A DNA stretch of 64,000 bases from NCBI GenBank assembly GCA_039024895.1, contig JBCCPJ010000011.1, positions 37,861 through 101,860 of the forward strand, written 5' to 3'. The stretch comes from JAJDOD01 sp039024895 (lineage in GTDB: Bacteria > Pseudomonadota > Alphaproteobacteria > Rhodobacterales > Rhodobacteraceae). Position 1 is the first letter of the stretch; each line of letters opens with the position of its first letter. Of this stretch, positions 31,794-40,083 are shown piece by piece. A program made the position numbers and the translations under genes. Below the pieces are notes generated by a model. It was not told where the DNA came from and searched no databases. It saw nothing but the letters and a program-made list of their open reading frames with translations.

Positions 31794-33554
31794 TTAAAAC
31801 AGAAAATATCTTTGCGCCATGGGAAGCTCCGTTGCAGGAGCGCAGGTCAGCAATTCACCATCAGCACGTACCTCATAGGTTTCAGGGTGCACTTCAACCT
31901 CTGGTGTGGCGTCATTGAGCATCAGGTCTTTCTTCCCGATATTGCGCGTGTTGGTCACCGCAAGGGTCTTTTTGGCCAGACCCAGTGCATCACCAATACC
32001 TTCGGCCGCCGCAGCTTCGGAAACGAAGGTCACCGCCGAGTTTTCAACCGACCGCCCATAGGCGCCAAACATCGGGCGCGTGTATACCGGCTGCGGTGTC
32101 GGGATCGACGCGTTGGGATCGCCCATCTGAGCGCAAGCAATGGTGCCACCCAGTAAAACCATCTCCGGCTTCACGCCGAAAAAGGCCGGGCTCCACAAGC
32201 ACAGGTCCGCCCGCTTCCCAACCTCAATTGACCCGATCTCGTGCGCAATCCCATGGGCGATCGCGGGGTTTATTGTGTACTTCGCCACATACCGGCGCGC
32301 GCGGAAATTATCGTTGTCGCCGGTCTCCTCGGACAGCCGCCCGCGTTGCTTGCGCATTTTGTCGGCCGTTTGCCACGTGCGTATGACGACCTCACCGACG
32401 CGTCCCATGGCCTGGCTGTCGGAGGCGATAATGGAAAACGCGCCCATATCGTGGAGGATATCCTCCGCCGCAATCGTCTCACGCCGGATGCGGCTTTCAG
32501 CAAAGGCCACATCTTCCGGGATCGACTTATCCAGGTGGTGACACACCATCAACATGTCCAAGTGCTCTTCCAGGGTGTTCACCGTGAAGGGTCGTGTCGG
32601 GTTTGTCGAAGACGGCAGCACGTGTTCTTCCCCGCAAATCTTGATAATATCCGGCGCGTGCCCGCCGCCTGCCCCTTCCGTGTGGAACGCATGGATCGTC
32701 CTCCCCTTCATCGACTTGACGGTGTTCTCAACAAACCCGCTTTCGTTTAGCGTGTCCGTATGGATCATCACCTGAACGTCCATCGCATCTGCAACGCTCA
32801 AGCAGCAGTCAATGGCGCCGGGCGTCGTGCCCCAATCCTCGTGCAGCTTCAAAGCGCAAGCACCCGCCTTGACTTGCTCTTCAAGGGCGGCAGGAAGCGA
32901 CGCGTTCCCCTTGCCCGCAAACGCAAGATTCATCGGAAACGCATCCGCGGCCTGCAACATGCGCCCAATGTGCCAAGGCCCCGGCGTACATGTGGTCGCC
33001 AGTGTACCATGCGCGGGTCCCGTCCCGCCGCCAAGCATCGTCGTCAAGCCGGAATGCAGCGCATCCTCAATCTGCTGCGGGCAAATGAAATGTATGTGGC
33101 TGTCAAAACCACCTGCTGTCAGAATGCGGCCTTCCCCCGCAATCGCCTCGGTCCCGGGGCCCACGATGATATCGACACCGGGCTGTGTGTCCGGGTTCCC
33201 GGCTTTGCCAATCCCGGCGATCCGGCCGTCCTTAAGTCCGATATCAGCTTTGAAAATCCCCGTATAATCGAGGACCAGCGCATTGGTGATGACAGTATCG
33301 ACAGCGCCGTCGGCCCGGGTCGTCTGAGCCTGTCCCATGCCGTCGCGGATGACCTTGCCGCCGCCAAACTTGACCTCTTCCCCATAGACCGCCGCGTTGG
33401 AGCCAGACCCGCCCGAAACAGCCGCGCCCACCGCCTCCGCCGTCAGGTCGCGTTCGACTTCAATGATCAGGTCAGTGTCCGCAAGCCGAACCCTGTCCCC
33501 CGTGGTCGGGCCAAACATTGCGGCATAATCGGAGCGGGAGATTTTTGCTGGCAT
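31794..33554 (-). CDS. ureC: Urease subunit alpha
   Basis: A 586-residue catalytic subunit. Nickel ligands are His154 and His156 (FDSHIHFICPQQ), the carbamylated Lys236 in ACALKLHEDWGTTPG, and the catalytic His loop in MVCHHLDK. It hydrolyses urea to ammonia and carbamate. It is about 16-18 residues longer than the usual 567-570 because of an Ala/Gly/Ser-rich insert (about residues 39-56, AEAVGAAVSGGSGSNAAV) in the N-terminal beta-domain before YGEEVKFGGGKVIRDGMG. AAGGA precedes the ATG. Confidence 0.97.
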   Translation of the reverse strand: MPAKISRSDYAAMFGPTTGDRVRLADTDLIIEVERDLTAEAVGAAVSGGSGSNAAVYGEEVKFGGGKVIRDGMGQAQTTRADGAVDTVITNALVLDYTGIFKADIGLKDGRIAGIGKAGNPDTQPGVDIIVGPGTEAIAGEGRILTAGGFDSHIHFICPQQIEDALHSGLTTMLGGGTGPAHGTLATTCTPGPWHIGRMLQAADAFPMNLAFAGKGNASLPAALEEQVKAGACALKLHEDWGTTPGAIDCCLSVADAMDVQVMIHTDTLNESGFVENTVKSMKGRTIHAFHTEGAGGGHAPDIIKICGEEHVLPSSTNPTRPFTVNTLEEHLDMLMVCHHLDKSIPEDVAFAESRIRRETIAAEDILHDMGAFSIIASDSQAMGRVGEVVIRTWQTADKMRKQRGRLSEETGDNDNFRARRYVAKYTINPAIAHGIAHEIGSIEVGKRADLCLWSPAFFGVKPEMVLLGGTIACAQMGDPNASIPTPQPVYTRPMFGAYGRSVENSAVTFVSEAAAAEGIGDALGLAKKTLAVTNTRNIGKKDLMLNDATPEVEVHPETYEVRADGELLTCAPATELPMAQRYFLF

Positions 33555-33563
33555 ATTAGGTCC

Positions 33564-33962
33564 TTAGATCACGAAATGTTTCACGTGCGGTTCAATGCAT
33601 AAAGCTGAACTGAGCTGTTCAAATTCTTCTTCTGCAATATCCGATACTTCAGTGGCAGGCCGCTTCGTAGACAACAAAGTCACCCCCGTTGCACAAGGCT
33701 GATATTTGAATAAGCACGACGATGTCTGCCCAATTTTGAAAGGCACCCCATGTCGAGCACCGCTTTCTGGCTCCAGGTCACCGCCTACACGATTTTCCTG
33801 CTTGTCATACTCGGACAATACCGTGGCTGGTGGTAAGCCCATACCGTCACCCCGCACCGCGATCGTATTGCCAGCGGCTCTCAACACCGCCGCACCACCC
33901 CTTCTTTCTGGCCCAAATATCCCCGCCGGAGGCACGCCGCGACGGCGGCGTTCAATCGTCAC
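33564..33962 (-). CDS. Doubtful reading frame in the ureB-ureC gap
   Basis: A 132-codon frame starting GTG at 33962, overlapping the stop of the upstream 99-residue gene as GTGA and ending nine bases before ureC. The product (TIERRRRGVPPAGIFG...) is Arg/Gly-rich, then Cys-containing, and resembles no known family. The coupling argues for translation; the composition argues against. A 28-codon opposite-strand frame lies inside it at 33750-33836. The 404-base gap 33555-33958 otherwise shows nothing I can name. Confidence 0.25.
   Translation of the reverse strand: MTIERRRRGVPPAGIFGPERRGGAAVLRAAGNTIAVRGDGMGLPPATVLSEYDKQENRVGGDLEPESGARHGVPFKIGQTSSCLFKYQPCATGVTLLSTKRPATEVSDIAEEEFEQLSSALCIEPHVKHFVI
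33750..33836 (+). CDS. Candidate 28-aa single-helix membrane peptide
   Basis: The frame reads MSSTAFWLQVTAYTIFLLVI and ends LGQYRGWW. It is a near-perfect transmembrane helix with Trp and Arg at the ends, as in known small membrane proteins. GAAAGG lies about seven bases before the ATG, and third positions are mostly C or G. It is transcribed opposite to the urease genes, in the ureB-ureC gap. With only 28 codons, coding status is uncertain. Confidence 0.35.
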   Translation: MSSTAFWLQVTAYTIFLLVILGQYRGWW

Positions 33963-34258
33963 CGCCGCCCCCGGCTCAGTCGCTTGGCGTTCGACCGTGT
34001 CTTTCGGCCTATGGGACGTAGGGCGGCCTCAGCGATCTCATCAACCCGTTTGCCCTTCATGGCCGCCGTGGTTGCATCGCCATAGGCGCGAATAAACGCT
34101 GGTCCTTTTTCCAGAACCATCCGTGTGTGCTCTGTCGGCGATACCGGCCATCCTCCCGCCATGCCGAGAACGCGAAAGGCAATGACGGTTTGCGCTTCCG
34201 TGAGCATTTGCGCCGTCCGCACGCCTAAAGCCCAGTACGCGAAAGGAATTTTATACAT
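33959..34258 (-). CDS. Conserved-looking 99-aa protein between ureB and ureC
   Basis: A 99-residue protein starting MYKIPFAYWALGVRTAQMLT. A first helical half (MLTEAQTVIAFRVLGMAGGW) is followed by FIRAYGDATTAAMKGKRVDE and a strongly basic tail ending NAKRLSRGRR. The pattern resembles short helical proteins that are often misnamed 'antifreeze' in Rhodobacteraceae urease operons and is phasin-like in character. The ATG at 34258 shares one base with the ureB stop, so it is translated with the urease structural genes. Function unknown. Confidence 0.65.
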   Translation of the reverse strand: MYKIPFAYWALGVRTAQMLTEAQTVIAFRVLGMAGGWPVSPTEHTRMVLEKGPAFIRAYGDATTAAMKGKRVDEIAEAALRPIGRKTRSNAKRLSRGRR

Positions 34259-34563
34259 CAAAGCGCCCCCATCACCAACTGATTGAACCCATAAATCTGG
34301 CGAGCGCCACCAATCGGGATCAACGACACTTCGCGCCGCTGGCCCGGTTCAAAACGCACGGCTGTGCCCGCAGCGATATCAAGGCGCATCCCGCGCGCCG
34401 CTTCCCTGTCAAACTCAAGCGCCGTATTGGCCTCACCAAAATGATAATGCGAGCCAACCTGAACAGGCCGGTCGCCCGTATTGGCAACCATCAACGTGAC
34501 CGCGTTGCGATCAGCGTTCAAAGTAATCTCACCATCTGCAACGAAATACTCGCCGGGGATCAT
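34258..34563 (-). CDS. ureB: Urease subunit beta
   Basis: A 101-residue beta subunit starting MIPGEYFVADGEITLNADRN, with VANTGDRPVQVGSHYHFGEA and GTAVRFEPGQRREVSLIPIG, all standard UreB signatures. It packs with UreA and UreC in the (abc)3 urease core. AAAGGAG precedes the ATG at 34563; the upstream in-frame ATG at 34596 lacks one. The stop shares a base with the next gene. Confidence 0.97.
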   Translation of the reverse strand: MIPGEYFVADGEITLNADRNAVTLMVANTGDRPVQVGSHYHFGEANTALEFDREAARGMRLDIAAGTAVRFEPGQRREVSLIPIGGARQIYGFNQLVMGAL

Positions 34564-34602
34564 GGTGCACTCCTTTTTGTCTTTTTCACAACGCACATGG
34601 GA

Positions 34603-34905
34603 TCAGCGGATCGGCTGGTGCACTGTGACCAGCTTGGTACCATCCGGAAACGTTGCCTCCACCTGAACCTCGTGGATCATCTCCGGGATACCTTCCATAC
34701 ACTCTTCGCGCGTGATCACATGGGCACCAGCTTCCATCAGATCGGCAACCGAGCGCCCGTCCCGGGCCCCTTCCACAACGGCGTCGGTGATCAAGGCTAT
34801 CGCTTCCGGGTGGTTCAGTTTCACGCCGCGCGACAGACGTTTGCGCGCCACCTCCGCCGCCATTGATACAAGCAGTTTATCGCGCTCTCTCGGGGTCAGG
34901 TTCAT
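34603..34905 (-). CDS. ureA: Urease subunit gamma
   Basis: A 100-residue gamma subunit, MNLTPRERDKLLVSMAAEVA, with RKRLSRGVKLNHPEAIALIT, EGARDGRSVADLM and VQVEATFPDGTKLVTVHQPI: the complete family pattern. It begins one base after the ureD stop, so the two genes are translationally linked. It forms part of the urease trimer. Confidence 0.97.
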   Translation of the reverse strand: MNLTPRERDKLLVSMAAEVARKRLSRGVKLNHPEAIALITDAVVEGARDGRSVADLMEAGAHVITREECMEGIPEMIHEVQVEATFPDGTKLVTVHQPIR

Positions 34906-34906
34906 G

Positions 34907-35734
34907 TTATATCGTCCACGGTCTTGGAATTACATCATCATGCAGATGCTCGATGATCGGGATCAGCGAGCGACGAAGATCGTACCCATCCGTCGCCACA
35001 AGTCGTGCGACGAGCAGCTCAGGCGCTTTCAGACTTGCACCTCCCGCGGGCGGCAGCAAGTCCCGGAGGCTTTCTAGGTAGAGTTCCGCACGCGGTGAGG
35101 CGAACACCAATAGCGCTGTTGCACCCCCTGAAGCGGCCACAGCCTGGCGGTCCAAAAGCCGAGCGATATCGCCTGAAAGCTTCGTCCGATCCAGAAAAAC
35201 CGTTTGTCCGTCAGAAATGACCTCAATTCGATCATCCACGAACCCATGGCTTAAACGCTCACCCATGGCGGTACGGCCAAATACGAGAGGCTCGACAATC
35301 AGGGCCTCAGCACGCGCGTCAAACTCCAGCGTCAATCGGCGTTTGAAGGCACATCCGTCAAACAAAATCGTCTCTTGCGGCAACCAACTGAGACGGCCCC
35401 CTTGCCCAACTCGCAACACGGTTTCGACCGATCCGATTTGGCCGGGTTGCGCCCGGTAGGCCCGCTCCGCCGCCTGCGTTGTGAGGCTTACCTGCGCGTC
35501 GGGCAAAAGCGTCACGTCGGTACGAAAGCGATCGCCTCCGGTGACGCCGCCGGATGTATTGGTCAACACCATCTGCAGATATCGACTTTCGATGCGCGGA
35601 AACAATGCCCGCGACGACCCAGCCTGACGCAGGGTTGCCAACCGCGTTTTTCCATCGGCGACGTCTAGCGATGCACGGATTTGGCCACGGGCCCGTGGTT
35701 GAAGAGGCGCGAGTAGTGTCGTCTGTTCGTTCAA
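34907..35734 (-). CDS. ureD: Urease accessory protein UreD
   Basis: A 275-residue UreD, the scaffold that binds apo-urease and receives the UreFG complex for nickel delivery. It shows TRLATLRQAGSSRALFPRI, TNTSGGVTGGDRF and TQAAERAYR, typical of the family. The start codon appears to be TTG at 35734, preceded by GAGGG with five-base spacing; no suitable ATG lies nearby. It is the first gene of the operon; the 134 bases upstream (35735-35868) should contain the operon promoter. Confidence 0.93.
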   Translation of the reverse strand: MNEQTTLLAPLQPRARGQIRASLDVADGKTRLATLRQAGSSRALFPRIESRYLQMVLTNTSGGVTGGDRFRTDVTLLPDAQVSLTTQAAERAYRAQPGQIGSVETVLRVGQGGRLSWLPQETILFDGCAFKRRLTLEFDARAEALIVEPLVFGRTAMGERLSHGFVDDRIEVISDGQTVFLDRTKLSGDIARLLDRQAVAASGGATALLVFASPRAELYLESLRDLLPPAGGASLKAPELLVARLVATDGYDLRRSLIPIIEHLHDDVIPRPWTI

Positions 35735-35868
35735 AGAAGCCCTCGTTCAACTGGGTTGATGTTAGCGGCAGAGTGCAAGGGTCGGAAAGATCGACGCCCT
35801 GTTTTCCATCGAAATCCCGCAGTAACCGCCGGCATCTGCTCAGAATTTAAGCAATAATACGCGACCCC

Positions 35869-36537
35869 TTAGGCCGTATCGCGCAGCGCCCGCGCCAAAT
35901 CGTCCGCCGTGGTAATTTTGTAGCCAGCCTCGGAGCCCGGAACAAAGCTCACTTCAATACCCGCCGCCCGCGCCACGGCCACGTCGTCCGCTGCGCTGCC
36001 ATCACTCGTTTCATAAGCCGCCAAGATTGCATTAAAGTGAAATCCTTGTGGCGTTTGGGCACGCCATAACCCGTCTCGCGCGACCGAATGCCCAGCTTTA
36101 CCGTTCTCATCTGCCCAAAGAGCATCGACAACGGGCAAGGCCGCGCATGCACCTGCGGTATCCTTCAGAGCATCAATCACACCGTTAATCACAACCATTG
36201 GCATGAACGGGCGGGCGGCATCATGGATAAGAACGGCGTCGGGGGAAAACGCCGATAGCGCGTTCAACCCGGCGAAAACCGATGCACCCCGTGTGTCGCC
36301 CCCGATGACAGGCGCATGCAACGCTGGCGACGCCAACTGCTCCACGACTTCATTGTACCGCGACAGGTCCGCTGGATGGATCACGCAGGCGACTGCCTTT
36401 ACCCGGCTCACCGAAAGAAAGATGTTGATGGAACGATGGAGGGCGCAAGGCCCGTTCAATGGAATGTACTGCTTGGGAATGTCCGCGTTCAGACGGGACC
36501 CCCGGCCTGCCGCGACGATGAGAGCCGCGATCTTCAT
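35869..36537 (-). CDS. ispD: 2-C-methyl-D-erythritol 4-phosphate cytidylyltransferase
   Basis: A 222-residue IspD with the nucleotide-binding IAALIVAAGRGSRLNADIPK, VLIHDAARPF and WRAQTPQGFHF motifs. It makes CDP-methylerythritol in the MEP pathway. Many Roseobacters carry a fused IspDF; here the frame stops after the IspD domain and no IspF domain follows, so ispF must be elsewhere. A promoter is not obvious. It lies upstream of the urease operon on the same strand. Confidence 0.93.
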   Translation of the reverse strand: MKIAALIVAAGRGSRLNADIPKQYIPLNGPCALHRSINIFLSVSRVKAVACVIHPADLSRYNEVVEQLASPALHAPVIGGDTRGASVFAGLNALSAFSPDAVLIHDAARPFMPMVVINGVIDALKDTAGACAALPVVDALWADENGKAGHSVARDGLWRAQTPQGFHFNAILAAYETSDGSAADDVAVARAAGIEVSFVPGSEAGYKITTADDLARALRDTA

Positions 36538-36609
36538 ACCTTATTCGCCAAATGGTCGTCACACCGCATATTTCGCCTCTAGCATCGTTGGGAGGCATCG
36601 AAAAGCGCT

Positions 36610-37677
36610 TCAGGCGGCTGCAACCTTCAGCAATACCGCCTCAGACTTCGACAGGCTGCGACGTGTCGTCGGACCGTAGGATGAGGTGTCATTCGCCAAC
36701 TCGGGCATGACATCAAACAAACGCAAGCGTTGATCTTCTTCAATCGCGTCAAGTGCTGCAGCACCTGGATGAAAACTCTCAGTTTCGACACCGTTGGCTA
36801 TCAAGACGTGATGCTCAGCAAGCATAAGATGATGATAGGTCACCGATTTTGCGGCAAGGTCGCGGGCAATACGGGAGCCATCCACCAGATCGCGCGCGGC
36901 GACCAATACCTCGGGTTCACCCCAAAGCTCGTCGGCACACTCGGCAGAAATAACCACACGGTGATCGGGGGATACCAACAAATCGCCGTTGGGTTGATTG
37001 CTCCCGAGCGCACCTTCCCGAAGCCTTACGGGGCGCAAATCTGGCATGGCATAGAGCCTGGCGCCGGAAACGTTTCGACTTCCGGCCCACAAGATAGGCT
37101 GGGCGCCGCCATCCTTCGTCGTTACCCTGTCCCCCGCAACAAGTTCCTCCACCGCCTTCAGCCCATCTGGGGTGTCGAGTTGCGTGCCAGGCGTGAAACA
37201 TACGACCCCTTCCGCAGCCTCAGAAACGCGAGATGGCAAGTAGGGATCCACCCCTTTCGAAATGATCAGAGGGATATCCGATGGCGGCATTTGCCCGGTA
37301 AACATGAGCAACGGCCGTCCAAGCTCTGACATTTCGATCAGCGTCGCGGTCCAACTCTGCATGCCGTCCGTAACCGTGAATGAGCGATCCAATTCCCGGA
37401 TATCGTCGACATAAGGCGAGCGAACCCCTTCGAGTACGAGCGCGCGCGCCACAAGCCTGCGTGCGCTGGCCGCGGCGCGCTTTAGATACTCAGCGTCGGA
37501 CAGAATACCGCTGCGCGTGGATTGACCAATCGCGCTGTCTATATTCACAGGCGTGCCGTGCCAGACCCAAATGGCATCTTCCCTTAAGTCCGCGTCGCTC
37601 GTCCCGACAGCACCATTGATTTCGGTTTGTGCCCACGACAGCACAAACGTGCCTCTTGGCCCCGCCATCATATTCAT
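36610..37677 (-). CDS. Hint (Hedgehog/intein) domain protein
   Basis: A 355-residue protein. After about 155 residues of unassigned N-terminal sequence, a Hint domain begins at Cys160 in VVCFTPGTQLDTPDGLKAVE, followed by GDRVTTKDGGAQPILW, VSPDHRVVIS and YHHLMLAEHHVLIANGVETE, the block order of Hint proteins that are abundant in Rhodobacteraceae. Such domains may self-cleave or be surface proteins; no secretion signal is visible. The C-terminal 50 residues have no recognisable domain. Confidence 0.85.
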   Translation of the reverse strand: MNMMAGPRGTFVLSWAQTEINGAVGTSDADLREDAIWVWHGTPVNIDSAIGQSTRSGILSDAEYLKRAAASARRLVARALVLEGVRSPYVDDIRELDRSFTVTDGMQSWTATLIEMSELGRPLLMFTGQMPPSDIPLIISKGVDPYLPSRVSEAAEGVVCFTPGTQLDTPDGLKAVEELVAGDRVTTKDGGAQPILWAGSRNVSGARLYAMPDLRPVRLREGALGSNQPNGDLLVSPDHRVVISAECADELWGEPEVLVAARDLVDGSRIARDLAAKSVTYHHLMLAEHHVLIANGVETESFHPGAAALDAIEEDQRLRLFDVMPELANDTSSYGPTTRRSLSKSEAVLLKVAAA

Positions 37678-37880
37678 CTGCCTGCCTCAGGTTCTTTTGT
37701 TCACTTATTATTAACAAAGGTTAACGGCAGCGGGACGCGGAGCAAGTACTACCAATGGAAGGCGATTTTGGCGCAATGCCATGAGTCTTTCCTGCAACGC
37801 CCGCCTACACGCGGCCACTGGCATCGCACATCTTTCTCCGTCACACTGCCATATCGAGCGACAAAGCCGAGGGGCTCAAA

Positions 37881-38924
37881 ATGCCAGATATCATCCCAAA
37901 CCCATGGCGCGGCGTTGGTTTGGGGTTGGATGTCAAACGACCTTCCGACGATGTCTCTTCGGTCCGCGCCCTGCTCCAAAACTGTCCGGCTCACGCCCCG
38001 ACACCTCTCGTTGATGCACCCAGAATAGCGGAAAAGCTTGGCGTACAAACGGTTCTCATCAAGGATGAACGCAACCGCATGAATATGGGCAGCTTCAAAG
38101 CCCTTGGCGCAGCATATGTCATTGCCACAGAAGCCTCAAAAGCAGGCTCTGAAACCCTGAACACAGCGCTGAAAGGACAAAATTTTGTCACTGCCAGTGC
38201 CGGAAATCACGGCCTATCGGTCGCCATGGGCGCGCGCGTCTTCGGGGCGGATGCCACGATATTTCTAGCGGTCACGGTGCCGGAGGCTTTTGCAGAACGC
38301 TTGCGCGAGCTAGGCGCAACCGTTCGGTTTGAAGGGGACGACTACGAGGCGAGCATGAAAGCCGCCGCGAGTTACGCCAATCAAAGCGGCGCAACCTTGC
38401 TTTCGGACAGCTCGTGGCGCGGATATATCGATCTGCCCCATCTCCTCATGGAAGGATATCTCCAACTCGGCGCCGAAGCGGCGGAAGCGATGGCAACACC
38501 GCCGACCCACATTGCTCTTCAGGCAGGTGTCGGAGGGTTCGCGGGTGCTGTCGCAGCATATGCGCGCCACGTTTGGGGTGGCGACCCACAGATCATCGTT
38601 GTGGAACCGGCCGCGGCCCCTGCCCTGTCGGAAAGTATCAAGGCCGGGAAGCTGGTCGACACAGTAGGGCCAGTATCCTCCATGGGTCGGCTAGACTGCA
38701 AAACGCCCTCGCTGATTGCCCTCGAAGGACTGTCGAAAGATGCTGACGTCTTCGTCACGCTTTCGGAAGAAGAGGCACAAGGCGCGCTTCCGTTGCTCGC
38801 AGACATTGGACTTGAAACCACGCCGTCTGGTGCGGCGGGCATTGCGGCCCTGTTGGCCGGTTTCCCCTTGCCAAGCAAAAGCATCGTCTGGGCCATTCTC
38901 ACAGAAGGCCCGGAAAATGTCTGA
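37881..38924 (+). CDS. PLP-dependent lyase, diaminopropionate ammonia-lyase/threonine dehydratase-like
   Basis: A 347-residue fold-type II PLP enzyme. Lys73 in NMGSFKALGAAYV forms the Schiff base, and ASAGNHGLSVAMGAR is the phosphate/substrate loop. The N-terminal APTPLVDAPRIAEKLG and KDERNR pattern is nearest to diaminopropionate ammonia-lyase, but the protein is about 50 residues shorter than E. coli YgeX. EutB of ectoine clusters is also in this superfamily. GAGGGG precedes the ATG. It overlaps the next gene by eight bases. Confidence 0.8.
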   Translation: MPDIIPNPWRGVGLGLDVKRPSDDVSSVRALLQNCPAHAPTPLVDAPRIAEKLGVQTVLIKDERNRMNMGSFKALGAAYVIATEASKAGSETLNTALKGQNFVTASAGNHGLSVAMGARVFGADATIFLAVTVPEAFAERLRELGATVRFEGDDYEASMKAAASYANQSGATLLSDSSWRGYIDLPHLLMEGYLQLGAEAAEAMATPPTHIALQAGVGGFAGAVAAYARHVWGGDPQIIVVEPAAAPALSESIKAGKLVDTVGPVSSMGRLDCKTPSLIALEGLSKDADVFVTLSEEEAQGALPLLADIGLETTPSGAAGIAALLAGFPLPSKSIVWAILTEGPENV

Positions 38925-40083
38925 AACCTCCCTTGTTTTCGAGGCTAACGAGTTTCGTGACAGAACAAGAAAACTACAAGACAGGATGGCGCGACACGCC
39001 ATCGATGCGCTCCTGCTCACTTCGGCTGCGGACGTCTTTTACGCGACCGGGTTTCTGACCCGATTCTGGGAGAGCCCCGCACGACCGTGGTTCATCGTTG
39101 TCCCGAGCATCTCAGACCCGATTGCTATTATTCCAAGCATCGGGGAAGCGCTCATGGCCCGCAGTTGGCTCTCGGACATTCGCACATGGGACGCCCCCAA
39201 CCCCCCTGATGACGGTCTAAGCCTCCTCGCGGACACCCTTCTGGAGTTGATACCAAACCGAGGGAAACTCGCGGTCCCCATGGGGTTGGAAACCCACCTC
39301 CGCATGCCGCTCGCCGATTACGTCGCGCTTTGTAACCGTCTGGCGCCAAGGGAAATCGTTGACGGCACTGCGTGTATACAAAGGGTGCGCGAAATCAAAT
39401 CTGAGGCGGAGATCACAAAGATACGCAACATCTGCGCCATCGCCGACCGCGCATTTGCTCGCGTACCCGAGTTCGCAAAACGGGGGCATAGCCTTTCGGA
39501 TGTCTTTCGCGAATTTCAAATCGCCTGCCTTCAAGAGGGGGCTGACTGGGTGAGTTACGTCGCAGGGGCAGCCGGTCCGGAAGGATACGCCGATGTAATT
39601 TCTCCCGCGGATGACATGCCGCTAAAGATTGGGGATATCTTGATGCTTGATACGGGGGCTGTCCGTGATGGGTATTACTGCGATTTTGACCGTAACTTCT
39701 CGATCGGTCCGGCCTCTGACACCGTCACGCAAACCCACCGCGCCCTTTGGTATGCAACCGAAGATGCTCTGTCTTTTCTTCATCCGGGACTTCGCGCCTG
39801 TGATGTGCACCAGCGTCTCGTTGAAGGCATTGCGAAACATGGCGCCACCGCCGCGCCAGGACGCCTTGGTCATGGGCTGGGTGTGACACTCACGGAATGG
39901 CCATCATTCACCGGTTTGGACCAAACCACTTTGCAAGCTGGTATGGTGCTCACCCTGGAGCCGGCCGCTTTTACAACCGACGGCCGTCTGTTGGTGCATG
40001 AGGAAAACGTGGTTCTGCGTGACGACGGCGCCGAACTCCTGACCAGAAGAGCACCAGAAAACATGATTGAGATCGAGATATGA
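38917..40083 (+). CDS. M24 family metallopeptidase/hydrolase (ectoine hydrolase-like)
   Basis: A 388-residue creatinase/prolidase-fold enzyme. Metal ligands appear in LMLDTGAVRDGYYCDFDRNF (two Asp), GHGLGVTLTEWP (His), LEPAAF (Glu) and VHEENVVL (Glu), so the site is intact. The N-terminal domain (about 1-150) is that of creatinase/DoeA-type proteins. It may hydrolyse a cyclic or N-acyl amino-acid derivative. The true start is the ATG at 38917; longer frames are artefacts of the upstream gene. The stop overlaps the next ATG. Confidence 0.82.
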   Translation: MSETSLVFEANEFRDRTRKLQDRMARHAIDALLLTSAADVFYATGFLTRFWESPARPWFIVVPSISDPIAIIPSIGEALMARSWLSDIRTWDAPNPPDDGLSLLADTLLELIPNRGKLAVPMGLETHLRMPLADYVALCNRLAPREIVDGTACIQRVREIKSEAEITKIRNICAIADRAFARVPEFAKRGHSLSDVFREFQIACLQEGADWVSYVAGAAGPEGYADVISPADDMPLKIGDILMLDTGAVRDGYYCDFDRNFSIGPASDTVTQTHRALWYATEDALSFLHPGLRACDVHQRLVEGIAKHGATAAPGRLGHGLGVTLTEWPSFTGLDQTTLQAGMVLTLEPAAFTTDGRLLVHEENVVLRDDGAELLTRRAPENMIEIEI

